In this document: piece after piece, positions 56,756 through 64,000 of the stretch
Layout of the letters: every line of letters starts with the position of its first letter
How positions within the stretch are numbered: the stretch's first letter is position 1
Assembly (NCBI RefSeq): GCF_025245835.1
Contig: NZ_JAOBWS010000005.1
Location: 186,001-250,000 of the forward strand
Direction of reading: 5' to 3'
DNA from: Rheinheimera sp. 4Y26
GTDB taxonomy: Bacteria > Pseudomonadota > Gammaproteobacteria > Enterobacterales > Alteromonadaceae
Length of the DNA: 64,000 nt
Position numbers and translations under genes: made by a program
The notes under the pieces: generated by a model
Told to the model about the DNA's origin: nothing
The model's input: the letters and a program-made list of their open reading frames with translations, nothing else
The model's database searches: none

Positions 56756-57424
56756 TTAACCCCGGCTGAGTGCGGTCAGCTCGCCCAGCGTCATCTGGTG
56801 ATCCCGGCTTTTTTTCAGCTGGCTAAGCAGCAATAAAGCGCAGCTAAAGGCATCTTCTAACGCATGATGATGCTGATTGTGTGGCAGATGGTGGCGGCTC
56901 AGGCAGGCTGGTAAACGCAGGTCGCGTTGATGCACGACTTTGCCGCGATTTAATAACCTTTGCCACTCCAGTTGCATAGTGTCGATAAACTTAAATTTGG
57001 GTGAGCGGCCATACAAACGCTGACAAGCCATGGTTAAAAACTTCTGCTCAATGCTGGCATGATGGGCAACAAAAACGGCGCCGGCGTAATGCTGCAACAG
57101 CTCTGTCATCACATCGGCTAAATCCTGCGCCCTGGATAAATCCTTGTCATGTAAACCATGAAACACTGCACTTTGCCCGACGCTCACCGGCGGTTTTACC
57201 AGCAGGTGCCGTGCTTTGGCCAGATTGATTTCCTGCTGTTCAATCACCACCCAGCCAAGGCTGACGATATGGTCATTTTTGGCGTCAAGGCCTGTGGTCT
57301 CAAGATCGATCACCAGAAACCGGCACTGCGACACAGGTGTGTCGAAGCTTGGCCAGGCCACAGCTTCAAACTGCTGCACTATGGCGTTCACCGGCTCTTT
57401 GTGCAGTTTTAACCAGCCAAACAT
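56756..57424 (-). CDS. DEDDh-type 3'-5' exonuclease with altered motif II
   Basis: A protein of 222 residues of the DnaQ-like fold. Motif I is FLVIDLETTGLD (Asp40, Glu42); motif III is HHALEDA (His186, Asp191). Motif II, normally HN-A-x-F-D, reads HHASIEQKFL, so the metal-binding Asp is Glu126. It may still bind metal, or be weak. The start codon directly follows the stop of the DUF294 gene, so the two are translationally coupled; the pairing suggests a shared pathway, not replication proofreading. Confidence 0.85.
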   Translation of the reverse strand: MFGWLKLHKEPVNAIVQQFEAVAWPSFDTPVSQCRFLVIDLETTGLDAKNDHIVSLGWVVIEQQEINLAKARHLLVKPPVSVGQSAVFHGLHDKDLSRAQDLADVMTELLQHYAGAVFVAHHASIEQKFLTMACQRLYGRSPKFKFIDTMQLEWQRLLNRGKVVHQRDLRLPACLSRHHLPHNQHHHALEDAFSCALLLLSQLKKSRDHQMTLGELTALSRG

Positions 57425-59251
57425 CTACAGCTCCCGGCTAAAACGGTAGCGCATCGACGACTGCGCTTCATTGATGACGGCAAAACAGTCTTTGAGCTGA
57501 TGACGTTGCAGTGCCGACAGCTGCGCCGGATCTAACAGGTTGGTTACATCATGGCCTTGTTGTAGTTCCTGCAGATGTTTATCCCAGCGTAATTGCGCCA
57601 GCACATCAAAAGCGTCCAGCAAATTCTGCACATCACGGCTGTCCATCACCTGTGCCTCGGCTAAGGCCTTGAGTCGCAGTCTGGTATTAACCTCACTGAT
57701 GCCAGCCGATAGCGCATAAACCCGTGTCAGATCAGTAATGAGGCTAATACCGCGCTTTTTCAGATCCAAACCTTTTTTGTGTTTGCCATCCTGCTCCAGA
57801 ATAAAATTTTTCAAAAAACCAAGCGGGGCAGTGCGCTCCTGCGCAGTTTTTGATAAATGCAGTAAAAACAGATCGTTATTTGCAGTTTTGGCCAGAATGT
57901 CCTGTTGCAGTGCATTAAATAAACCGCGGCTGCCTTCAATCACACGCAGGTCAAAATAGATGCTGGCGTTCAGCAGCGCCTGGGGGGTTGGTGTGGTGAT
58001 CCAACGGGCAAAACGACCGGACCAACCTTTTAAACTAAGGCGAAGCTCCGGATTGCTGGCCATAATATTGCCCGGGCAGAGTTTGATACCACAAAGTGCC
58101 AGCCCCTGGCAGACAAAATCGGCCAGCGCAGCAAAATAGGTTTCAATCTCACCAACCGGCTCTTTTTCCAGCAGCAGCGCGTTGTCCTGATCAGCATTTA
58201 AGCTTTGATCCATCCGTGCCTGTGAGCCAAAAGCCAGCCAGGAAAACACACAAGGTGGATCGCCCAATTGCTGAATAGCCAGTTTGATCAGGCGTTGTGT
58301 CAGGGCGTCCGTGATGGTGGTAATAATGTGACCGGCTTCATGGGCCGGTACCTGCTGTTTGCCCAGGGTTTGCGCCAGCTCCTGAATATGCAGACTGCAT
58401 TGCTCCAGCCCATCCACCGATTGCTGGCGGTGAATTTCGCCAATCAGATAGACCGGGTGATCCTGCTGTGCGCGGATAATATCGGTGGCGGTGATCATGC
58501 TAAAACATACACCCTGCTCGGTCACCGGCAAATGATGGATATTAAAACGGCTCATCAGCTGTACTGCTTCGTACAAATAGGCATTTTTGTCGATGGTGTG
58601 CGGCTGGCGCGTCATAATGGCGGCAACCTCAGTGTTCGCCGGCAGCGCCTGGGCCAGTACTCTGCTGCGCAAATCGCGGTCTGTCACTATGCCAACCAGT
58701 TTTTGTTCCTGCTCAACCAACAACGACGACACCCGTTTTTCCGTCATCAGCAAAGCGGCCTGTTGTACTGTCTGCTGTGGCGTAATGGAAATTTTATGCG
58801 CCTGCACCACATCATGCAGTTTCAGGGTAAAACGGGAATTTTGTTGTTGTTCTTTGTACTGGTGCAACCGGCGGCTGAATAAACGCTGGAAAAACAAATC
58901 GACGTTTTTAAATTGATGGCGCAGCTGATGAAACATCTGAGCGTCCAGCCAATACACCAGACCATCTTCTTCACAGGTTAAAATGTCGGCGTCGGTTAAA
59001 TCAGTTAATAACTGCTGATAACCATAAAAATCACCTTCCTGCAGTTTGGCCAATAATTGCTGCTGGTCGCTGTAGAGGGCAAAAACGCCGGTACGGACTA
59101 TCAGTAAACGGCGGCCATTGATGGGGACCTTGTCCTCAGCCTGGTAATAATAGACCGCAATATGTTTGCACAGCTGGTTGAGTTCGGCCGTCGACAAATG
59201 GTTAAAGGGTGTGGTTTTGGCAAGAAATTTAATTACTTCGCTGATTTCCAT
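57425..59251 (-). CDS. cNMP-binding/CBS/DUF294 nucleotidyltransferase-like regulator
   Basis: A protein of 608 residues from ATG 59251 (AAGGAG five bases upstream; the GTG one codon earlier is not used). In order: a cNMP-binding-like domain (about 10-130), two CBS domains (about 150-270, with LVGIVTDRDLRSRVLAQ and TATDIIRA), a DUF294 nucleotidyltransferase-like domain with FGSQARMDQSLNADQDNALL, and a DUF294 C-terminal helical region. The GSxAR...DxD pattern of GlnD-type nucleotidyltransferases is present. Homologues sit near acetyl-CoA synthetase and symporter genes in related genera, as I recall. A regulatory enzyme for acetate use is inferred. Confidence 0.85.
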   Translation of the reverse strand: MEISEVIKFLAKTTPFNHLSTAELNQLCKHIAVYYYQAEDKVPINGRRLLIVRTGVFALYSDQQQLLAKLQEGDFYGYQQLLTDLTDADILTCEEDGLVYWLDAQMFHQLRHQFKNVDLFFQRLFSRRLHQYKEQQQNSRFTLKLHDVVQAHKISITPQQTVQQAALLMTEKRVSSLLVEQEQKLVGIVTDRDLRSRVLAQALPANTEVAAIMTRQPHTIDKNAYLYEAVQLMSRFNIHHLPVTEQGVCFSMITATDIIRAQQDHPVYLIGEIHRQQSVDGLEQCSLHIQELAQTLGKQQVPAHEAGHIITTITDALTQRLIKLAIQQLGDPPCVFSWLAFGSQARMDQSLNADQDNALLLEKEPVGEIETYFAALADFVCQGLALCGIKLCPGNIMASNPELRLSLKGWSGRFARWITTPTPQALLNASIYFDLRVIEGSRGLFNALQQDILAKTANNDLFLLHLSKTAQERTAPLGFLKNFILEQDGKHKKGLDLKKRGISLITDLTRVYALSAGISEVNTRLRLKALAEAQVMDSRDVQNLLDAFDVLAQLRWDKHLQELQQGHDVTNLLDPAQLSALQRHQLKDCFAVINEAQSSMRYRFSREL

Positions 59252-59337
59252 CACTGCTCCTTTGCAGCTTCAGTGCAGTTGTGAGAAGGGCATCAACAGC
59301 ACTGCAACTGTAGCAACAGCGATGGGAGGGCGAAAGT

Positions 59338-59349
59338 CTACTTTAGTCG
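59338..59349. promoter_or_regulatory. Near-match palindrome upstream of the DUF294 operon
   Basis: CTACTTTAGTCG, one base off CGACT-N2-AGTCG and sharing the exact half ACTTTAGTCG with the site at 62127-62138. It lies about 90 bp upstream of the DUF294 start codon, in a 150-bp gap that holds no gene. Possible site of the same regulator. Confidence 0.4.
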
Positions 59350-59401
59350 GTAGTTAGCCCTGAGCTTATGCCAAAGGCTTGAGCTGGAGCCGCAGAATTG
59401 C

Positions 59402-59932
59402 TCAGGTTTTGTTTTCTGCAGTGCAGACTTGCAGCAAGGCATTCTCATCGGCTGCGATGGCGATAAATTCTGTACCTGGCATTTCGCCCCGTGCGGGCAG
59501 TACCAGCTGTTCGGTAAAATTGGCTCTTTGTTGACTCGGGCAGTGCACCACCAGCTTCACATTAATGGCGGCCTGACGACGTTCAAACAAATACAGATTG
59601 GCTAATACCAAGTCCGGATTATTGCTGTTGGCTGCTGAGTTATTTACATCCAGCGCCATAAAACGGGTGATTTGGGGTTTAACGAAAGTCCAGGGCCGCC
59701 AGCTGATTTTTTCTTCCACCGCTTTGACTACCACAACGCCCTGGGGTAACAGACTCAGCTGATGGGGGTACCAGTTGTATTCGCTGTGGATTTGAAAGCC
59801 CAGCATACCGACACCGGCGAACACCGGCACCAGATAGCGGGGTAATTTTTGTGCTGATAATTTTCGGAGCATTAAGGCAATACCAGCAGCACCTAAACCT
59901 GCAAAAACTGTGGCAACAAGTTCCCAGAACAT
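59402..59932 (-). CDS. Conserved-looking membrane protein, unknown function
   Basis: A protein of 176 residues from the second of two adjacent ATGs (AAGGA seven bases upstream). N-terminal helix (WELVATVFAGLGAAGIALML) and a second hydrophobic stretch (YLVPVFAGVGMLGFQIHSEY), then a soluble part with WRPWTFVKPQITRFMALDVN and LYLFERRQAAINVKLVVHC. No family name is recalled with confidence. It lies between the symporter and the DUF294 operon, all on the minus strand. Confidence 0.6.
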   Translation of the reverse strand: MFWELVATVFAGLGAAGIALMLRKLSAQKLPRYLVPVFAGVGMLGFQIHSEYNWYPHQLSLLPQGVVVVKAVEEKISWRPWTFVKPQITRFMALDVNNSAANSNNPDLVLANLYLFERRQAAINVKLVVHCPSQQRANFTEQLVLPARGEMPGTEFIAIAADENALLQVCTAENKT

Positions 59933-59950
59933 CATATTTTCCTTGAAATA

Positions 59951-59986
59951 AAACGGGCTTTAGCATCAACCATCGCTAAAGCCCGT
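59951..59986 (-). terminator. Intrinsic terminator after the symporter gene
   Basis: ACGGGCTTTAGC and GCTAAAGCCCGT form a perfect 12-bp stem with a 10-base loop; on the minus strand it is followed by TTTTATTT. It ends the DUF4212-symporter transcript just before the ribosome site of the next gene. Confidence 0.8.
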
Positions 59987-60023
59987 GAGTTAAAAGTGGC
60001 TTAAGGTCAGAGCCTTATGCTAC

Positions 60024-61790
60024 TTAATGATCAACCGCAGTACCAGCGCCACGTGGGAAACGTACGCTTTCTACCAGATCCTGAATATGCACTGGTGGTT
60101 TTTCGGTAACAGCCGACACCGCAAAGGCCACGGTAAAGTTAATCATCGCACCCACAGCACCAAAAGACAGCGGGGAGATGCCGAAGAACCAGTTGGCCGG
60201 AATATTTTCATAAGAAGCAGTGCCCGGGATAAAGAACCAACCCAGGAACAGGAAAATATACACAGTGGTTGAGATTAAACCCGCCAGCATGCCGCAAATT
60301 GCGCCTTTGCTGTTAATCCGTTTGGAGAAAATGCCCATCATCAGTGCCGGGAAGATGGACGCTGCCGCTATACCAAAGGCTAGTGCGACCGTTTGAGCGG
60401 CAAAACCAGGCGGATTCATACCCAGGTAGGTAGCCACCACAATCGCCACTGCCATCGAAATCCGCGCAGCGCGTAGTTCGCCTTTTTCACTGATATTGGG
60501 GTTAATGGAGCCTTTGATCAGGTCGTGACTGACCGCGGACGAAATGGCCAATAACAAACCTGCTGCTGTAGATAATGCCGCAGCCAGACCGCCGGCAGCA
60601 ATTAAACCTACAACCCAGCCCGGCAGATTGGCAATTTCAGGATTTGCCAGTACCAGAATGTCATTGTTCACCGTCAGCTCATTGCCTTTCCAGCCACGCT
60701 CAGCCGCTTTTTCAGCAAACTGTGGGGTGTGGTTGTACAGCTGAATACGACCGTCGCCATTTAAATCTTCAAACTTAATCAGACCGGTTTTTTCCCAGTT
60801 TTTGATCCAGTCCGGACGCTCAGCATACTGAATGGCGTCAGCGGTTGGGCCTGCAGGGTAAATGGTGGTCATCAGGTTTAACCGGGCCATTGAAGCAACA
60901 GCAGGCGCAGTCAGATATAAAATGGCAATAAACACCAGGGCCCAGCCAGCCGACCAACGGGCATCAGCAACTTTTGGTACTGTGAAAAAACGGATAATAA
61001 CGTGTGGTAAACCGGCAGTACCGATCATCAGTGACAGGGTGAATAACACCATATTCAGTTTGTTATCAACATCAGCGGTGTAATCAACAAAACCAAGTTC
61101 ACGCACCACTTCGTCAAGTTTTTGCAGTAGCGGCACACCAGATTGGGTATGTTCAGAAAACAGACCAACAGGAGGTAATAAAGTGTCAGTTAACTGCAGG
61201 GAAATAAACACAGCCGGAATGGTATAAGCCACAATCAACACGACGTATTGAGCGACCTGAGTGTAGGTGATGCCTTTCATGCCGCCTAATACCGCGTACA
61301 TAAAGACCACTACAGCGGCGATAATTAAACCCATATCGCTGCTGACTTCTAAAAAGCGCGAGAAGGCCACACCGGCACCTGTCATCTGACCGATAACATA
61401 AGTCACAGAAGCGATAATTAAACAGGCCACCGCCACTAAACGGGCGCCGGAGCTGTAAAAACGGTCACCGATAAAGTCTGGCACTGTAAACTTACCAAAT
61501 TTGCGTAAGTAGGGTGCCAGTAACATCGCCAGCAGCACATAACCGCCAGTCCAGCCCATCAGGTAAGTTGAGTTGGCATAACCGCCCACCGAAATTAAAC
61601 CAGCCATCGAAATAAAAGAAGCCGCAGACATCCAGTCGGCGGCCGTTGCCATACCGTTCATCACAGGGTGTACACCACCACCGGCCACGTAAAACTCTTT
61701 GGTGGAACCTGCTCTGGCCCAAATCGCAATTGCGATATAAAGCGCAAAAGAGCCGACCACAAAGATCATATTAATTGCAAACTGACTCAT
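60024..61790 (-). CDS. Na+/solute symporter, VC_2705 subfamily (acetate-type)
   Basis: A protein of 588 residues with about 13 membrane helices of the SSF/SLC5 fold, related to the acetate permease ActP. Diagnostic are ARAGSTKEFYVAGGGVHPVMNGMATAADWMSAASFISMAG-type text (first part residues 25-62), LGGMKGITYTQVAQYVVL and LAAALSTAAGLLLAISSAVSHDL. A soluble insert near 320-385 contains a calcium-loop-like DLNGDGRIQLYN at 342-353. It is six bases downstream of the DUF4212 gene. Substrate likely a short-chain carboxylate such as acetate, inferred from family and the neighbouring kinase. Confidence 0.88.
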   Translation of the reverse strand: MSQFAINMIFVVGSFALYIAIAIWARAGSTKEFYVAGGGVHPVMNGMATAADWMSAASFISMAGLISVGGYANSTYLMGWTGGYVLLAMLLAPYLRKFGKFTVPDFIGDRFYSSGARLVAVACLIIASVTYVIGQMTGAGVAFSRFLEVSSDMGLIIAAVVVFMYAVLGGMKGITYTQVAQYVVLIVAYTIPAVFISLQLTDTLLPPVGLFSEHTQSGVPLLQKLDEVVRELGFVDYTADVDNKLNMVLFTLSLMIGTAGLPHVIIRFFTVPKVADARWSAGWALVFIAILYLTAPAVASMARLNLMTTIYPAGPTADAIQYAERPDWIKNWEKTGLIKFEDLNGDGRIQLYNHTPQFAEKAAERGWKGNELTVNNDILVLANPEIANLPGWVVGLIAAGGLAAALSTAAGLLLAISSAVSHDLIKGSINPNISEKGELRAARISMAVAIVVATYLGMNPPGFAAQTVALAFGIAAASIFPALMMGIFSKRINSKGAICGMLAGLISTTVYIFLFLGWFFIPGTASYENIPANWFFGISPLSFGAVGAMINFTVAFAVSAVTEKPPVHIQDLVESVRFPRGAGTAVDH

Positions 61791-61795
61791 CTGAG

Positions 61796-62059
61796 TTACT
61801 CCTCGTCCACGCCATATTCTTTATCGAGCTTATTCATTCTCCAGGCGTAGAAGAAAATCAGCGCGATGTAAGTCAGAATTGAGCCTTGTTGTGCAAACCA
61901 AAAACCCAAGTCAGTGCCGCCGACTTCAATACCTGCCAGCAAAGGTCTTAATAAAATGCCAAAGCCATAGGACACGACGGTCCAGATGACGAGGCTGATG
62001 ATGATCAGGCGCAAGTTGGCTTGCCAATAGGCCTGAGCGTTGTGTTTGTCGTCCGCCAT
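61796..62059 (-). CDS. DUF4212 small symporter subunit
   Basis: A protein of 87 residues with two membrane helices (LIIISLVIWTVVSYGFGILL and GSILTYIALIFFYAWRM). The sequence pattern WQANLRLI...FWFAQQGSI...YAWRMNKLDKEYG is typical of DUF4212, which nearly always precedes VC_2705-type symporters, probably as a partner subunit. GAGG precedes the ATG. The promoter region contains a perfect TTGACA at 62112-62117 on the minus strand and the shared palindrome behind it. Confidence 0.9.
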   Translation of the reverse strand: MADDKHNAQAYWQANLRLIIISLVIWTVVSYGFGILLRPLLAGIEVGGTDLGFWFAQQGSILTYIALIFFYAWRMNKLDKEYGVDEE

Positions 62060-62111
62060 AGTTGTTTCCTCTAGTTATTTTTCTCGAGCCAACTTAATCT
62101 AGCAGTTGCCT

Positions 62112-62117
62112 TGTCAA
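62112..62117 (-). promoter_or_regulatory. Consensus -35 box for the DUF4212-symporter operon
   Basis: A perfect TTGACA on the minus strand, 53 bp before the DUF4212 ATG. No good -10 box lies at 17 bp (AGTTGG; TAAGTT at 15 bp), which would fit an activator-dependent promoter. The palindrome at 62127-62138 lies nine bases behind the box, at about -50 relative to a start near 62082, a typical activator position. Confidence 0.4.
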
Positions 62118-62126
62118 GCGATAGCC

Positions 62127-62138
62127 CGACTTTAGTCG
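62127..62138. promoter_or_regulatory. Palindromic operator candidate CGACT-N2-AGTCG (symporter/kinase)
   Basis: CGACTTTAGTCG, perfect 5-bp arms, in the 164-bp gap between the divergent DUF4212 gene and the sensor kinase. It is identical in its arms to the gltA/sdhC site. A LuxR-type response regulator of the CrbR kind would be a natural candidate to bind here; this is inference. Confidence 0.55.
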
Positions 62139-62223
62139 AAGAGAAAGGCACCTGGCTTGACTTCAGGGCCTTGCCTGCGAAGATGGGTATCAATGTATTG
62201 AAGTGGTTTTTAAGGAGAAGGGC

Positions 62224-64000
62224 GTGGCAGCGTGGATTGTAGCGGTATTAGCACTGCTGTACGTCGGTGGTTTATTCAGTATTGCCAACTGGGCCGAGCG
62301 TCATGCTTCTGATCAGCTACTACGAAAGTATGGGGGGCTGATCTACAGCCTGGCGCTGGCGGTGTATTGTACCTCCTGGACTTACTACGGCGCCGTCGGC
62401 TCTGCCATCAGTTCCGGCTGGGACTATGTGCCTATTTACCTTGGGCCTTTACTGGTATTTGTGTTTGGCCAGCGCGTACTTCGTAAGCTGCTGCATGTGG
62501 CAAAAAAACATAACGTCACCTCTATTACCGACTTTATCAGCGCCCGTTATGGTAAACGTCACACTATTGCCACGCTGACCGCCTTGTTATGTTTAGTTGT
62601 GGTGGTGCCTTATATCGCATTGCAGCTCAAAGCTGTAGCTGTGTCTTATCAGGTGCTGCTTGGGCGCAGCGAAGATGCAATGCAGATTTGGTGGCAGGAT
62701 TCAGCGCTGTTAAGTGCACTGGCCATGACATTATTTGCCATTTTATTTGGTACCCGTAAAGTTTACCTGACCGAGCAAAACCGTGGTGTGATGGTGGCCA
62801 TTGCTTTTGAATCGGTGATTAAACTGGCCGCTTTATTAACCCTGGCTTTGGCGGTCAGCTGGTTTGTGCTGGATAAACCCTGGCAGATGGTGACAGATTT
62901 TACCCTTTATGCCCAAAGTCACAGCGAAAGTGATTCGGGTTCGCTGCTGGCTTTTATCACCAAAACCGTGCTGGCCATGGCTGCCATTTTTCTGTTGCCC
63001 AGACAGTTTCACGTCACCTTTGTTGAAAACACCCATATTGAACATTTAAAACAGGCTAAACGCTGGTTTGGCAGTTATCTGCTGCTGGTGACGTTGGTGG
63101 TGCTGCCTATTGCGCTGGCTGGTTTACAACTGTTCCCGGACAAACTGGCACTTGCCGATAGTTTTGTATTGTTGCTGCCGGCCAGTCAGGGCTGGGAAAG
63201 TATCAGTGCCCTGGTGTTTATTGGTGGTTTTTCCGCCGCTACTTCGATGATTATTATCGCCACTCTGGCGCTCAGTAACATGCTCAGTAACGACGTGGTG
63301 ATGCCCACTTTATTACGCGGCCGCACTGTGGAGCAGCTGGAAAAAGACTACAGCCCGTTAATTTTACGGGTACGCCGGTTAATGATTGTCGCTGTAATGG
63401 CGCTTTCTTACGGCTATTACAGTTTATTTGCCCGTAACTATGAGCTGGCAGAAACCGGATTGCTGGCCTTTGCGCTTATTATCCAGCTGGCGCCTGCTGT
63501 GCTCGGTGGTTTGTACTGGCGCCGTGGTCATGCTTTGGGTGTTTATGCCGGTGTCAGTGTAGGTTTTGCCTTGTGGTTTTATTGTTTGATGCTGCCGCAG
63601 CTGGTCAGTGTTGGTGTGCTGGGGCACGAGTGGCTGCAGTCCGGCGCCTTTGGCCTGAGTTGGCTTAAACCTACCGCTTTGTTTGGTTTAGAGCTTGATC
63701 AGCTCAGCCACGGCGTGTTCTGGTCTTTGGGGCTCAATATCCTGTTTTATGTGGGGATTTCGTTGCTGCATAAAGCCGACTTGCATGACAGATTACAGGC
63801 GGTCGCTTTTGTAAAACCCAATTTGCCGCTCGATGAAGATAAATCCATTCGCCGCACCCGGGTTTATGGTCAGGATTTAAAAACCTTACTGGAACGTTTT
63901 GTCGGCACCCAGCGCGCCAGAGAATCTCTGGCGGAGTTCAGCCGCCGCCAGCCGCAGCCGTTGCAGTTGGATGAAACGCCGGTGCCTGCGCTGGTGCGTC
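62224..64000 (+). CDS. SSF-domain sensor histidine kinase (CrbS/CbrA type), N-terminal part
   Basis: Starts at GTG 62224 with TAAGGAG six bases upstream, and runs open to the window end (592 codons seen). The visible part is the N-terminal sodium/solute-symporter-like module of about 13 helices: AVYCTSWTYYGAVGSAISSG, GPLLVFVFGQRVLRKLL, ITDFISARYGKRHTIATLTA. These are typical of CrbS and CbrA sensors. The PAS and kinase domains expected next are beyond the window. In Vibrio and Pseudomonas CrbS-CrbR controls acetate use. It is divergent from an acetate-type symporter, which supports that role. Confidence 0.85.
   Translation, partial: MAAWIVAVLALLYVGGLFSIANWAERHASDQLLRKYGGLIYSLALAVYCTSWTYYGAVGSAISSGWDYVPIYLGPLLVFVFGQRVLRKLLHVAKKHNVTSITDFISARYGKRHTIATLTALLCLVVVVPYIALQLKAVAVSYQVLLGRSEDAMQIWWQDSALLSALAMTLFAILFGTRKVYLTEQNRGVMVAIAFESVIKLAALLTLALAVSWFVLDKPWQMVTDFTLYAQSHSESDSGSLLAFITKTVLAMAAIFLLPRQFHVTFVENTHIEHLKQAKRWFGSYLLLVTLVVLPIALAGLQLFPDKLALADSFVLLLPASQGWESISALVFIGGFSAATSMIIIATLALSNMLSNDVVMPTLLRGRTVEQLEKDYSPLILRVRRLMIVAVMALSYGYYSLFARNYELAETGLLAFALIIQLAPAVLGGLYWRRGHALGVYAGVSVGFALWFYCLMLPQLVSVGVLGHEWLQSGAFGLSWLKPTALFGLELDQLSHGVFWSLGLNILFYVGISLLHKADLHDRLQAVAFVKPNLPLDEDKSIRRTRVYGQDLKTLLERFVGTQRARESLAEFSRRQPQPLQLDETPVPALVR

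Noticed and set aside
62146-62160. Possible sigma-54 site AGGCAC-N5-TTGA upstream of the sensor kinase
   Set aside because: The -12 element lacks the invariant GC of TTGC, and nothing else indicates sigma-54 control, so it is not listed as a promoter.

Overview
The window is a densely packed stretch of a gammaproteobacterial chromosome. Protein similarities, the EarP-type (arginine-rhamnosylated) EF-P and the mixture of Shewanella/Alteromonas/Pseudomonas-like families point to an Alteromonadales-type marine or freshwater bacterium, most likely Rheinheimera or a close relative. The genus is inferred from recall of protein families, not from a search. There is no rRNA, tRNA, CRISPR array, prophage or insertion sequence. 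The only repeat-family element I recognise is a 127-bp ERIC-type palindrome between sucA and sucB.

Layout. 1-13.3 kb: the 3' end of lysC, an HDOD protein, a DUF3087 membrane protein, the helicase radD, a DUF3862 lipoprotein, csiV, the transcription-repair coupling factor mfd, a PilZ-type protein, and the lipoprotein-sorting operon lolCDE. 13.4-21.5 kb: two tandem DUF2062 paralogues divergent from comEC, then msbA-lpxK-ycaR-kdsB and a pseudouridine synthase, a tightly overlapping LPS-export and Kdo operon. 21.5-24.1 kb: tcdA converging on csdA-csdE. 24.3-35.8 kb: the TCA block gltA <> sdhCDAB-sucAB-sucCD, with an intrinsic terminator between sdhB and sucA and the ERIC element between sucA and sucB. 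36-42.2 kb: an orphan TPR histidine kinase divergent from a four-gene cluster (thermostable-hemolysin family protein, AMP-binding ligase, heme-oxygenase-fold diiron-type oxidase, short-chain dehydrogenase) that looks like an uncharacterised small-molecule pathway. 42.2-46.9 kb: a periplasmic TPR protein, then a translationally coupled set of QseBC-like two-component genes, an EfeO-type cupredoxin, an FTR1-like membrane protein and a small outer-membrane protein. 47-56.7 kb: an LTA-synthase-type phosphotransferase, an S10 carboxypeptidase, glnS, a LysE exporter, a rhodanese, two unknown genes, and earP-efp. 56.7-64 kb: an acetate-type block with a DEDDh exonuclease and a cNMP/CBS/DUF294 regulator, an unknown membrane protein, a VC_2705-type Na+/solute symporter with its DUF4212 partner, and a divergent SSF-domain sensor kinase (CrbS/CbrA type) that runs off the window.

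The observation that ties regions together is a palindrome, CGACT-N2-AGTCG. It occurs exactly in the gltA/sdhC intergenic region and in the DUF4212-symporter/sensor-kinase intergenic region, and with one mismatch upstream of the DUF294-exonuclease operon. All three are carbon or acetate loci, so it may be the operator of an acetate/TCA regulon. The second main candidate is the hemolysin/ligase/diiron-oxidase/SDR cluster.
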